Source: Phycisphaeraceae bacterium
Lineage (GTDB): Bacteria; Planctomycetota; Phycisphaerae; Phycisphaerales; UBA1924
Reading direction: 5' to 3'
NCBI GenBank assembly: GCA_019636675.1
Contig: JAHBXC010000002.1
Coordinates: forward strand, 744,001 to 808,000
Length of the DNA: 64,000 nt
In this document: piece by piece, positions 41,665-49,693 of the stretch
How the letters are laid out: each line of letters begins with the position of its first letter
Position numbering within the stretch: the first letter of the stretch is position 1
Made by a program: the position numbers and the translations under genes
The notes under the pieces: model-generated
What the model was told of the DNA's origin: nothing
What the model saw: only the letters and a program-made list of their open reading frames with translations
Database searches by the model: none

Positions 41665-42429
41665 TTACTTGCGGGTCGTCGGGGTGACCGCCTCGCGGGT
41701 CGAGGCCTCGATGTAGAGGATGCACCCGCACGAGGTGCAGGTCGCGAGGTCGCCTCGCCCGAGGAGCGAGTTCACCTTCTCCATCGGCAGGAGCACCTGG
41801 CAGCAGCCGCAGAGCATCTCCATGCGCCGGCGGTCATGCACCTCGAGGGCGGCCATGACATCCTCGATCGAGTCGCTTCGCAGGCAGCGGTTCTCGAAGA
41901 GGGCGAGCGCCGAAGCCGGCACTTCCTTGGCGGCGGCGTCGCGCTCGCGCTGCAGCTCGTCGAGCCGGTCGCGGATCTCGGCGTGGCGCTGGTCGCGCTC
42001 GGCCTTGGCGACGGCGCGGACCTTGTCACGCTCGACGCGCTTCGCCTCGATCTCGGCGATCTGCTTGCGCAGCTCGTCGAGTTTCTGCAGCGAGCCGATG
42101 GCTCGCTCGTCGACCGCGGACTTGGATGACTTGAGGGTGTTGATCTCGGAGAGGAACGTGGAGTATTCCTTGTTCGTCTTCGCCGAGTTCATCTGCTCGC
42201 GCAGCTTGGCGATCCGCGCCTCGATCATCTCGCCTTCGCTCTCGTCGTTGGCGGCGACCGCTTCGAGCTGGCGACACTGCGTGGTGAGGGATGACAGGCG
42301 TGCGTCGATCGCGGCGAGCTGCTTGTCCTGCTCGGTCAGGTAGCGCTCCGCGGCGTCGAGTCGTGTCCGGAGCCCTCTGACCTGCTGTTCCACCCGGAAG
42401 AGCTTGAGGAGTTTCTCGGTCACGCTCAT
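41665..42429 (-). CDS. Coiled-coil protein with C4 zinc ribbon (CdsZ/DUF164-like)
   Basis: 254 residues from ATG 42429 (GGAG 7 bases upstream; ATG 42456 is also in frame). Residues 1-170 are a long antiparallel coiled coil with AKTNKEYSTFLSEI, the family's conserved hinge. The end holds two cysteine pairs, CGCCQ and CTSCG, in a zinc ribbon (LPMEKVNSLLGRGDLATC). Bacterial relatives have been tied to ribosome or RNA-related quality control and to nucleic-acid binding; a role here is not shown. It is convergent with the lipoprotein gene. Confidence 0.85.
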   Translation of the reverse strand: MSVTEKLLKLFRVEQQVRGLRTRLDAAERYLTEQDKQLAAIDARLSSLTTQCRQLEAVAANDESEGEMIEARIAKLREQMNSAKTNKEYSTFLSEINTLKSSKSAVDERAIGSLQKLDELRKQIAEIEAKRVERDKVRAVAKAERDQRHAEIRDRLDELQRERDAAAKEVPASALALFENRCLRSDSIEDVMAALEVHDRRRMEMLCGCCQVLLPMEKVNSLLGRGDLATCTSCGCILYIEASTREAVTPTTRK

Positions 42430-42571
42430 CGCCGGCTCCGCTGTCGTTACTGTCATACCGACAGTGTACCCGCCCGGCACGCCGCTGTGAAGGGGGGGTT
42501 TGACCCCGGATGCGAGCCGGGCGTAGCGGCGAGTCCCCCCAGCCCCACTCAGGTGGGTGTTCGCGACACGG

Positions 42572-43486
42572 TTATGCGACCTGCGGCGCGCCGAACGCGG
42601 TCAAGAGCCAGAACGCCGCCGGCCCTGCGAGCAGGGGGGAATCGATCACATCGAGCACCCCGCCGAATCCCGGCAGGGCTTTGGAAGAGTCCTTGATGCC
42701 CGCGTCGCGCTTGAGCAGACTGGCGAGCAGGTCGCCCGCCTGCCCGACGAGCGCGAGAGTTGCGCCCATCAACGCGCCTTGCCAGAGCGGGTAGGGGGGC
42801 AGCCACGAGGCGCGATGCGCGAGGTAGGCGCCAAGCACCCCCAGCGCCGTGGCGAGCGCGACGCCCCCTCCCAGCCCCTCCCAGGTCTTGCCGGGGCTCA
42901 GCCACGGGATCAGCTTGTGGCGCCCGATCGCTCGCCCGGTGAAATAGGCGCCGATGTCGCACGACTTGGTCATCAGCAGCACCGCCAGAACCACCCACGC
43001 GGAGTGCTCGCGCCGGATCGCCAGCAGAAAGCCGAACAACAGCCCGAGGTACGCGAAGGCGAAGAGCGTTCCCCCGGCCGCCGCCACGACTCCTTCCACC
43101 GTCTTCTTGCGCGAGTAGAAGATCAGGGAGCCGACGAGGACGAACGCCGCCACCGACGCGACGATCGCCGCGCCGAGCGACCCCGTGATGTCGGTGGGGA
43201 TGGTGCACGAGACGAGCAGGCCAAGAACCGTCGCGAACCAGGTGGCGCGCTTCGAGGCGTTGATCGAGTTGGCGCGCAGGATCGCGACGAGTTCGAAGGA
43301 CGCCAGCGGGCTGATGAGCAGCGCGAACGCGAACATCGCAACGCCCGGCGGGAAGGCCTCTCGACCCAGGAAGATCGCGCGAAGGAACGACGGGATCGCT
43401 GCGCCCTCGATCGCGGCGTCCGCCCAGAACACCCCGATCAGCGCCGCGATGAGTACCGGGCCCAGCAGCAGTCGATAGCGCAACAC
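42572..43486 (-). CDS. cdsA: Phosphatidate cytidylyltransferase
   Basis: Makes CDP-diacylglycerol for phospholipid synthesis, 304 residues and about eight transmembrane helices. The signature region is the C-terminal KRDAGIKDSSKALPGFGGVL followed by DVIDSPLLAGP; earlier MTKSCDIGAYFTGRAIGRHK and SPGKTWEGLGGG match the family. Start is GTG 43486 (TTG 43483 next to it). It lies directly after uppS on the same strand, the usual uppS-cdsA pairing. Confidence 0.95.
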   Translation of the reverse strand: MLRYRLLLGPVLIAALIGVFWADAAIEGAAIPSFLRAIFLGREAFPPGVAMFAFALLISPLASFELVAILRANSINASKRATWFATVLGLLVSCTIPTDITGSLGAAIVASVAAFVLVGSLIFYSRKKTVEGVVAAAGGTLFAFAYLGLLFGFLLAIRREHSAWVVLAVLLMTKSCDIGAYFTGRAIGRHKLIPWLSPGKTWEGLGGGVALATALGVLGAYLAHRASWLPPYPLWQGALMGATLALVGQAGDLLASLLKRDAGIKDSSKALPGFGGVLDVIDSPLLAGPAAFWLLTAFGAPQVA

Positions 43487-43522
43487 GGGGGCGTCTCTCC
43501 CTCTCGTCCGCGAGACGGGCGA

Positions 43523-44452
43523 TCAGTGTGTGGTGGGGGCCGGTGGGGTGGGCGCGTTGCCGGGGGCATCGGGGGCATCGGGGGCGTGGGCGTGATCGAG
43601 GCCCCCGAAGCGTCGGCTGCGCGACGCGTAGTCGCGCACGGCGTCGATCATCGAGGCCTGATCGAAGTCGGGCCAGAGCGTCTGCGTCACGTGCAGTTCG
43701 GCGTAGCTGATCTGCCAGAGCAGGTAGTTGCTGATGCGCATCTCCCCGGCGGTGCGGATGAGCAGATCAGGATCGGGCAGGCCGGCGGTCTCGAGGTGGC
43801 GCTCGAAGACCGTCTCGTCCACGCTCTCGGGGTCGAGTTCCCCGGCGGCGGCCTTGCGCGCGATCTCGCGGGCCGCGTCGGCGATCTCGGCGCGCGAGCC
43901 GTAGTTCACCGCCAGGTTGAGGATCGGGCCGGTGCAGTCCTTCGTCGCGTCGAGGGTCTTCTCAAGGGCTTCGAGCACGGCCGGGGGGAGCCCCTCGCGC
44001 CGCCCGATCTGCTTGAATCGGAGGTTGTGCTCGACGAGCCGATCGCGCTCGAGCGCCATGTACTCAAGGTAGAGACGCATCAGCGCGTCGACCTCGGCGC
44101 GAGGTCGCTTCCAGTTCTCGACGGAGAACGAGTAGAGCGTGAGCACCTCGACGCCCAGGGTGTTGCAGGCCTCGAGGGCCGCCTGCACCGCCTTGGCGCC
44201 CGCGCGATGACCTGCCGAGCGGTCGAGGCCCCGCTGGGCCGCCCATCGGCCGTTGCCGTCCATGATCACCGCGATGTGCCTGGGGATGCGCGAGGGGGGG
44301 ACATCGGGCGCGACGCCCAGCGGATCGGCCTTGGGGTTGACCGCGCGGATGCGAGCGAGCGCCTGACGGTCGGCGTCGGTGAGCGCGACGCGTTGTCGGG
44401 CGGGGTCGCCCGTGAGTTGGCTTGCTGGGGCTGAAGGGGCGGAGGTGGGCAT
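43523..44452 (-). CDS. uppS: Isoprenyl (undecaprenyl) diphosphate synthase
   Basis: Cis-prenyltransferase that makes the lipid carrier for peptidoglycan and other glycans, 309 residues. The catalytic start IAVIMDGNGRWAAQRGL (Asp at about 65), TLYSFSVENWKRP, and the C-terminal LLIRTAGEMRISNYLLWQ and ELHVTQTLWPDF are all present. A 50-residue disordered N-terminal extension and a Pro/Ala/Asp C-terminal tail, partly from a 9-base repeat, are unusual. It feeds MraY and the lipid-dependent glycosyltransferases in this window. Followed by cdsA. Confidence 0.95.
   Translation of the reverse strand: MPTSAPSAPASQLTGDPARQRVALTDADRQALARIRAVNPKADPLGVAPDVPPSRIPRHIAVIMDGNGRWAAQRGLDRSAGHRAGAKAVQAALEACNTLGVEVLTLYSFSVENWKRPRAEVDALMRLYLEYMALERDRLVEHNLRFKQIGRREGLPPAVLEALEKTLDATKDCTGPILNLAVNYGSRAEIADAAREIARKAAAGELDPESVDETVFERHLETAGLPDPDLLIRTAGEMRISNYLLWQISYAELHVTQTLWPDFDQASMIDAVRDYASRSRRFGGLDHAHAPDAPDAPGNAPTPPAPTTH
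43562..43588 (+). repeat. 9-bp tandem repeat in the 3' end of uppS
   Basis: Units GGGGGCATC, GGGGGCATC and GGGGGCGTG on the plus strand encode Pro-Asp-Ala repeats in the minus-strand uppS tail (APDAPDAPG). Same G5N4 unit as in dnaX. Confidence 0.8.
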
Positions 44453-44594
44453 GCGGGTCGTCGATTCCGGGCGGGAAGAACGCGCGTGGCTGCTGGGCGG
44501 GACACTGTACCTCGACGCGTACGGGGCGTCGTGGCCCGGGTTCGCCGTCGCGTCGTCGGAGTCGTTGGGAGTTCGGAGGGTTTGATTCGGGCAG

Positions 44595-44634
44595 GGAATG
44601 CAAGAGGCCCGCGAGGAGCGATCCCCGCGGGCCT
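44595..44634 (-). terminator. Terminator-like hairpin after the HU gene
   Basis: A perfect 9-bp stem AGGCCCGCG/CGCGGGCCT with a 12-base loop lies 58 bases beyond the HU stop on the minus strand. The tail CTTGCATT is only mildly T-rich, so termination strength is uncertain. Confidence 0.55.
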
Positions 44635-44691
44635 GGTCTGGGCGCGGCGAGCGAGTCGCCGCGTGAGTTTCGTGGGGTCTCGAACCGTCGG

Positions 44692-45099
44692 TCAGACGAG
44701 TTCCTTGAGGCCCTTGAGCGGACGGACCTTCACGACGTTGCGCGCGGGCTTCGCCTTGAAGGTGGTCTTCTCGCCGGTGAAGGGGTTGATGCCCTCGCGC
44801 GCCTTGGTGGCGGGCATGCGCTTGACGGTGACCTTCATCATGCCGGGCACGCTGAAGACGCCGGGGCCCTTCTTCGACAGGTCCTTGGCGATCATGTCCT
44901 TCATGACGTCGAACATGCTGGCGACCTGCTTGCGGCTTGCGCCGGTCTGCTCCGCCAGAACGCGGAAGACCTCGCCCTTGGTGCGCACCTTGCTGGCCGC
45001 GGCGATGGGGGCGACCTTGGCAGGGGCGGCGGCCTTGGCGGGCTTGGCGCTCTTCGCGGCGCCGGCTTTCTTCTTCGTGACTTTCTTCTTCTTTGCCAT
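44692..45099 (-). CDS. HU/IHF-family DNA-binding protein with lysine/alanine-rich N-terminus
   Basis: 135 residues. The first 36 (MAKKKKVTKKKAGAAKSAKP and on) are Lys/Ala/Pro-rich like histone H1 tails; the remaining 95 form an HU fold (VFRVLAEQTGASRKQVASMF, then PGMMKVTVKRMPATKAREG and NPFTGEKTTFKAKPARNVV). The tail would add sequence-independent DNA contacts and could compact the nucleoid. Most HU proteins are about 90 residues, so the extension is a real addition. GGAG precedes ATG 45099. Confidence 0.93.
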   Translation of the reverse strand: MAKKKKVTKKKAGAAKSAKPAKAAAPAKVAPIAAASKVRTKGEVFRVLAEQTGASRKQVASMFDVMKDMIAKDLSKKGPGVFSVPGMMKVTVKRMPATKAREGINPFTGEKTTFKAKPARNVVKVRPLKGLKELV

Positions 45100-45558
45100 C
45101 TGAGAACTCTCCGGGAGCGTGTTTCGGCCTGACCGAGGGCGTTCGAACAAACCCTCGCCGGCGCGTGGTCCGAGAATCCGCTCGGAACACAATACCTTGT
45201 AGCGTCGGACTTATCGGCATACAAGGGGCGCCACGCGATGTTTTTCTCTGTTTTTCTCGGACTTTTCCCGGATCCTCCCGGCTCTCCACCCCGGCGCGCC
45301 GCCCGGGAGGGGGCGGGCGCCTCCCGTCCGGGCGCCCCCGGTTCGAGCGCCGGGCCCTCCGGACCGGCGCGTCAGGAAGTCCGAAAACCCCTCGTTCTCG
45401 GCCAATCTCCACGGGTTTCCCAACGGATGGCTGGTATCGGCACGCCGATGTTGTATGCTGAAACAGGCCGAGCGAGCGGGGTCGTTGTCCCTTCACCGCG
45501 CGGCGAGGTGTTCGCACGATCCCCCCGATCCACGATCCTGCCAAAGGGTACGAACGAA
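45100..45558. other. Divergent intergenic region between HU and the dockerin-tailed protein
   Basis: 459 bases. On the minus strand, TTGTAT and TACAAG (17-base spacing, 45224-45196) form a possible HU promoter that is also an inverted repeat CTTGTA..TACAAG. A T-rich run lies at 45239-45258. A TATGCT box at 45454-45459 could serve the plus-strand gene, giving a leader of about 95 bases. No extra coding sequence is convincing. Confidence 0.4.
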
Positions 45559-47067
45559 ATGACGAATCCGTTGAAAGCCGGTCTCCCGAGGTCCACCCGT
45601 CTCCTCGCAGCATCGGCGCTTCTCGCCGTCGCCGGCGCCGCGCAGGCGCAGCAGGTGAGCTTCCGTTACGAGGCCGCACCCGTCCCCTTCACCCCTCTGC
45701 ACTCCTACGTCTACGCCAAGCTCCCCGGCTACGTGTTCTTCATCGGCGGCATCTCCGGCATGGGCATGCACAACATCTCCGAGGGCGGCGGAGAAGTCTC
45801 CTTCCCCCTCAGCGTGTTCAGCGAGCACATCTACATGCTCGACGAGAACACCAACACCCTCTACAGCTCCAACCTCGCCACCAGCGCCGTCAGCGACGGC
45901 CTGCGAGAGATCCTCCGCTTCACCACGCCCCAGTTCATCCAGCTCGGCGAGACCCTCCACATCTACGGCGGGTACGGCGCGCTCAACAACGGCGTCCAGT
46001 GGACGACCAAGCCCAACGTCGTCTCCGTCGACCTCCAGGCGCTCAAGACGCAGATGCTCGCCGGCACGCCCCTCACCGAGACGCCCTTCACCGTGCAGGC
46101 GTCCACCGACGCTCGCGCCACCGGCGGCGTCATCGTGAAGCTCGGCGATCGCTTCGCACTCGTCGGCGGTGCGCGATTCACCGGTGACTACGGCCTCGGC
46201 ACCCAGCAGATGAACCCGTTCCAGACCCAGTACACCTTCGCGGTCAAGATCTTCGACCCGGCGGTCAGTCTCACCACCGCCGTCGAGACCATGCTCGACG
46301 GGTACGCCTTCCGTCGGCGCGACGGCAACGTGATGCCCGTCACCCTGCCCGACGGGCAGGGCGGCTCCAAGCCCGGCTTCGTCGTCGCCACCGGCGTCTT
46401 CCGCAACGGCTTCGACATCTGGGAAGAGCCCCTCCTGTACCGCGACGGCGACAACACGGTCCACCTCGAGATCGCCTTCAACCAGAAGGCAAACGCGTAC
46501 GAGACCGCCAACGTCAGTCTCTACAGCGCGAGCACCGACACCAACCGCATCATCATCATGGGCGGGATCACCTACTTCGAGTACTACGAGAAGTTCGGCT
46601 GGTTCCAGAACTTCGCCTTCCCCTGGACGACCCAGATCAGCCAGTACGAGATCACCGCCGGGCAGTTCGTGCAGGACAGCGAGGTCATCATCGGCCACAC
46701 GCCGCTGCCCTTCACCAACACCCACCTGCTGATGAAGCCCAACATCCCGGCCAACGAGAACGGCCAGATCCTCATCGACCAGATGCCGCACAACGAGGTG
46801 CTGATCGGGCGCATCTACGGCGGCCTGTTCGCGCAGGAGCCCGCCGCGTCCCCCGTCACCTTCGCCTCGTCGACCGTCTACAACGTCTACATGAAGGTCG
46901 GCATCCCCGGCGACGTGAACAAGGACGGCATCGTGAACTTCTCCGACCTCAACGCGGTGCTCTCGCAGTTCGGTTCGCCCGGCTTCGCCGACCTGAACCT
47001 CGACGGCGTGGTGAACTTCAGCGACCTCAACACGGTGCTCAGCAACTTCGGGCGCACCGAGCCCTGA
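45559..47067 (+). CDS. Secreted protein with dockerin-like EF-hand C-terminus
   Basis: 502 residues. Signal peptide ending AVAGAAQAQQ, then a beta-rich region with repeated turns (FFIGGISGMGMHN, IHIYGGYGALNNG-like, ALVGGARFTG, IIIMGGITYFEY) that suggests a kelch-like propeller. The last 50 residues hold two dockerin type I calcium loops: GDVNKDGIVNFSDLNAVLSQ and ADLNLDGVVNFSDLNTVLSN. Dockerins normally bind cohesins; in planctomycetes such ends are frequent without cellulosomes. No enzymatic residues are recognisable. Start ATG 45559 is chosen from the signal peptide. Confidence 0.8.
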   Translation: MTNPLKAGLPRSTRLLAASALLAVAGAAQAQQVSFRYEAAPVPFTPLHSYVYAKLPGYVFFIGGISGMGMHNISEGGGEVSFPLSVFSEHIYMLDENTNTLYSSNLATSAVSDGLREILRFTTPQFIQLGETLHIYGGYGALNNGVQWTTKPNVVSVDLQALKTQMLAGTPLTETPFTVQASTDARATGGVIVKLGDRFALVGGARFTGDYGLGTQQMNPFQTQYTFAVKIFDPAVSLTTAVETMLDGYAFRRRDGNVMPVTLPDGQGGSKPGFVVATGVFRNGFDIWEEPLLYRDGDNTVHLEIAFNQKANAYETANVSLYSASTDTNRIIIMGGITYFEYYEKFGWFQNFAFPWTTQISQYEITAGQFVQDSEVIIGHTPLPFTNTHLLMKPNIPANENGQILIDQMPHNEVLIGRIYGGLFAQEPAASPVTFASSTVYNVYMKVGIPGDVNKDGIVNFSDLNAVLSQFGSPGFADLNLDGVVNFSDLNTVLSNFGRTEP

Positions 47068-47159
47068 GCCAGACTCCCGCCCGCGCACCCTCGCCATCTT
47101 TCGAGCCCTCGCGGGTTGACACCCGAGGGGGGAGGCGGGACGATCCAGCCCGCCAAGCC

Positions 47160-47249
47160 GGAGAGGTGGCCGAGCGGCTGAAGGCGACGCTTTGCTAAAG
47201 CGTTATACGGTCAAAAGCCGTATCGGGGGTTCGAATCCCCCCCTCTCCG
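47160..47249 (+). tRNA. tRNA-Ser(GCT)
   Basis: 90 bases from GGAGAGG to CCTCTCC plus discriminator G. The anticodon stem ACGCT/AGCGT encloses TTGCTAA, anticodon GCT for AGC/AGU. The long variable arm (TACGG..CCGTA) and T arm GGGGGTTCGAATCCCCC confirm tRNA-Ser. CCA is not encoded. Confidence 0.97.
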
Positions 47250-47258
47250 CTTCCATGA

Positions 47259-47297
47259 AAAACGCCCCCGACGCAACGCGGGGGCGTTTTCGTTTTT
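47259..47297 (+). terminator. Rho-independent terminator after tRNA-Ser(GCT)
   Basis: AACGCCCCCG and CGGGGGCGTT form a 10-bp stem with an 8-base loop, followed by TTCGTTTTT. It is preceded by A's and is the strongest terminator in the window; it ends the tRNA transcript 10 bases downstream. Confidence 0.92.
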
Positions 47298-47315
47298 GGC
47301 GTGGCTGGGGGGACA

Positions 47316-47525
47316 AGAGATTAACCGCGGAGGACACGGCGGACACGGAGGGGGGAAGGGGCAGGGGGGGTGGCGTGGTACGGCGCAGCCGTGCCACGGG
47401 AGGTCCGAGAGGGTTCAGCACATCAGCGCTCGTGGCACGGCTGCTGTTCCCCCCCCTCCCGCTCGCGGGAGGGGGACCAGAACGCATCCCCTCCGCGTTC
47501 TCCGTGTCCTCCGCGTTGAATCTCT
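47316..47525. repeat. MITE-like element with 36-bp imperfect inverted ends
   Basis: The left arm (47316-47352, AGAGATTAACCGCGGAGGAC and on) and the right arm (47490-47525, reverse complement AGAGATTCAACGCGGAGGAC and on) are imperfect inverted repeats about 170 bases apart. Inside is the 28-base repeat seen at 34115 and a reversed fragment GTGGCACGGCTGC (about 47432). There is no coding capacity, so it would be a non-autonomous mobile or REP-like element. Confidence 0.65.
47368..47395 (+). repeat. 28-bp interspersed repeat, copy 2
   Basis: Identical to 34115-34142 over 28 bases. Here it lies within the MITE-like element and is followed by ACGGGAGG, which makes the palindrome complete (TGGTACGGC..GCCGTGCCA). 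Confidence 0.85.
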
Positions 47526-47542
47526 CCCTCTTCGCACCGGAA

Positions 47543-47548
47543 TAGCAT
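47543..47548 (+). promoter_or_regulatory. -10 element of the 47557 gene
   Basis: TAGCAT ends 8 bases before the ATG, with no Shine-Dalgarno, again a leaderless-type arrangement. It lies just outside the MITE-like right arm. Confidence 0.4.
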
Positions 47549-47556
47549 TCATCGAA

Positions 47557-47964
47557 ATGAGCATCCCCGCTCAACAGAACCCCCGCGAGAAGCGCGCCCG
47601 TCACGCGTGGCTGTCGGTCTTCCTGGGCGCCGCGCTGGCGATGGGGATCTTCGCCGGGCCCTGGCTTTCGCGCGTTCGCGCCGAGCCGCACGCGCACGGC
47701 GCCGGCGCACGGTTCTCCGCCCCCGAACGCGCTCCCTCCGCGCTGCTCGGGCTGCGCGCCGGTGATACGGCCCTCGCCATCGACCGCCGCCCCAAGACCG
47801 GCGGCGGCGACCCCGACGATCACCCGGACAGCGCCGCCGACCGCTACGACATGGTCGCACCGACGCGATCGAGCGTGCAGCGCGACCGGCTGTCGTCGTG
47901 GACGCTCCCACGCGTCGCCACGCTCGGGCCCGCGCGCACCCGCGGCCCGCCGCTGGGCGCCTGA
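47557..47964 (+). CDS. Hypothetical membrane-anchored protein
   Basis: 135 residues. A basic start (NPREKRARHAWLS) leads into one hydrophobic helix (about 17-35), followed by a disordered Ala/Arg/Pro-rich segment with GLRAGDTALAIDRRPKT and a short end. The helix-plus-linker layout and a leaderless promoter suggest a real gene, but no family is recognised. It directly follows the MITE-like element. Confidence 0.5.
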   Translation: MSIPAQQNPREKRARHAWLSVFLGAALAMGIFAGPWLSRVRAEPHAHGAGARFSAPERAPSALLGLRAGDTALAIDRRPKTGGGDPDDHPDSAADRYDMVAPTRSSVQRDRLSSWTLPRVATLGPARTRGPPLGA

Positions 47965-48089
47965 GCCACACCGGCTCTGCAACGGCGTTTCCGGGGAACA
48001 CGACCCTCTCCCGTCAACCAAACACACCCGTTCGCCGCATCGCGGCGGTGACCGCGCGCTCGCGCGCGTCCCGTCGCCGGAGCGTTCCC

Positions 48090-48248
48090 ATGTCCACCCC
48101 TCCGATTCCCAAGGGGGATTCGCCCGCCTCTGCCTCCGACGCCACGCCTGAGCGCAAGGGCGTCGGCTGCCTCGCGATCACCCTCATGGCCGTCGTCTGC
48201 ATCGGCGTGATGCTCGCCTTCATCGCGCTGGTCGGCGACCCGACCTGA
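48090..48248 (+). CDS. Small single-span membrane protein
   Basis: 52 residues. A polar N-terminus (STPPIPKGDSPASASDATPE) precedes one transmembrane helix (LAITLMAVVCIGVMLAFIAL) and a four-residue end. CGGAG lies 7 bases before ATG 48090. Proteins like this are often missed by annotation. Function unknown. Confidence 0.6.
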   Translation: MSTPPIPKGDSPASASDATPERKGVGCLAITLMAVVCIGVMLAFIALVGDPT

Positions 48249-48345
48249 ACCGCCCGACTTCGCCCCTGCGTGGGGAAACCCGCGCCGGGGCATTTCGACC
48301 CTGTCTCGCCAAACCCGCGACGGAGGTCCGAAATATTTCTTTATT

Positions 48346-48390
48346 TGTTTCAGAAACAGTCTTGGAAATACTCCGATCTTCTGGTAGATT
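48346..48390 (+). promoter_or_regulatory. Promoter with upstream 13-bp palindrome
   Basis: TTGGAA (48362-48367) and TAGATT (48385-48390) are separated by 17 bases, the best sigma-70-like promoter in the window. A perfect 13-base palindrome TGTTTCAGAAACA (48346-48358) abuts the -35 and could be an operator. The surrounding 45 bases are strikingly A/T-rich for this genome. Confidence 0.65.
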
Positions 48391-48397
48391 CCCCTTC

Positions 48398-49627
48398 GTG
48401 GCACCCGATCCCCAGACACCCAGCGCCCGCGCCGGCTTCGAAGCCGACGCGATCCATGCCGTCGCCGGCGTCAGGGACGCCTTCGCGCGCATCCTCGAGC
48501 TGAAGTGCCCGGGCTCCAAGGCCGTCACCGCGATCTGCGCCGCCTTTGGCGTGCATCGCAAACTGGCCTGGCAGGTGTCCAAGGTGGCCTACTCGGACGA
48601 CCCATTCGTCGCCGCCCGGCACATGCCCACCCCCAAGGCGCTCGCCGGTTGGTTCGAAGCGGCGGGCGCGTCGGGCGTGCCCACGGCGCTGGTTGAATCG
48701 GCGAAGGTCGCCGCCACCCGCTTCGAGTCCCTCGCCACCCAGCACAGCGCGAGCCGCGCCGAGCTGGACATGCTCTTCGAGTCCTGCGGCACGACGCCCG
48801 ACGCCGAGGCCGACGCGCGCTGGCGTCAGCAGTCCTTCATGGGCAACAGCTACACCTGGGGTGCACACTGCAAGGTGCTCCTCGCGATGAGCGTGCTCAT
48901 CCCCTCGACGGACCGCCCTCGCTACTTCCACGCGGCGCAGGTGCGCGGGCTCATCGGCTTCCGCCAGACGCGCCCGGGCGTGCGCTGGATCATCAACCAG
49001 TCCGTCGTCGCCGACGACGCGTCGCACACGCACACGACGCTGGAGCGCGTCGCCCTCGACCCCGACGCCGCCCGCGCGCACGGCGGGGTGCCCGTCCTCC
49101 CTGCCTTCTGCTCGATCCCCATGCCCGCCCTCGCGCGCCGGTTCTCCGACGACGGCATGGTGCATGACGAGTTCCTCCCCGGGCCCGTGGGCCAGGCCGG
49201 CGAGCGCACGCTCGTCACGGGCGAGTTGATGCGAAACATCGGGCCGGCGCACGCGACCGAGCACGACAAGGTCGCGCACTTCGGCGCCGCCGTCCGCACC
49301 CCGGCCGAGCTCTTCCACTTCGATATGTTTGTGCATCGAGACCTGTTCGGCCCCGTGCGGCGCGAGCTGCGCGTGTTCAGCGACCTGACCTCGCCCATCG
49401 CCTTCGACGACGCCGACGCGCTCAGCGTCGCCGACGGCGTGGCAAAGCTGGGCAGGGGGGTCTCGCTCGCGCAGACGCCCGACATCCCCGGCTACGCCGA
49501 CCTCGCGTCGTCGGTCTTCCGATCGCTCGGCCTCGACCCCGACGACTACGAGCTCTACCGCGTGCGCGTGCGCTACCCGCCCATGCCCGTGACGGTCATG
49601 CTCCGCCACGACCTGCCCCCGATGTGA
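48398..49627 (+). CDS. Conserved-looking protein of unknown function
   Basis: 409 residues from GTG 48398, which coincides with the predicted RNA start, so translation may be leaderless. The N-terminal 100 residues are helical (VTAICAAFGVHRKLAWQVSK resembles a helix-turn-helix) and the rest is mixed alpha/beta with FMGNSYTWGAHCKVLLAMSV, GVRWIINQSVVADD and FDMFVHRDLFG. It could be a DNA-binding regulator with a sensor domain; I do not recognise the family. An in-frame TTG at 48362 lies in the promoter -35 and is rejected. Confidence 0.65.
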   Translation: MAPDPQTPSARAGFEADAIHAVAGVRDAFARILELKCPGSKAVTAICAAFGVHRKLAWQVSKVAYSDDPFVAARHMPTPKALAGWFEAAGASGVPTALVESAKVAATRFESLATQHSASRAELDMLFESCGTTPDAEADARWRQQSFMGNSYTWGAHCKVLLAMSVLIPSTDRPRYFHAAQVRGLIGFRQTRPGVRWIINQSVVADDASHTHTTLERVALDPDAARAHGGVPVLPAFCSIPMPALARRFSDDGMVHDEFLPGPVGQAGERTLVTGELMRNIGPAHATEHDKVAHFGAAVRTPAELFHFDMFVHRDLFGPVRRELRVFSDLTSPIAFDDADALSVADGVAKLGRGVSLAQTPDIPGYADLASSVFRSLGLDPDDYELYRVRVRYPPMPVTVMLRHDLPPM

Positions 49628-49693
49628 CACACGACGCGTGCGCCGCGCACGCCCGGTTTTGTTTGAGCCACTCCCACGAACGGAGAAAAAGAG

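Noticed and set aside
47430..47450. A TGGCAC sequence as a sigma-54 -24 element
   Set aside because: The -12 element (TTGC at the right spacing) is missing, and the sequence is part of the MITE-like repeat.
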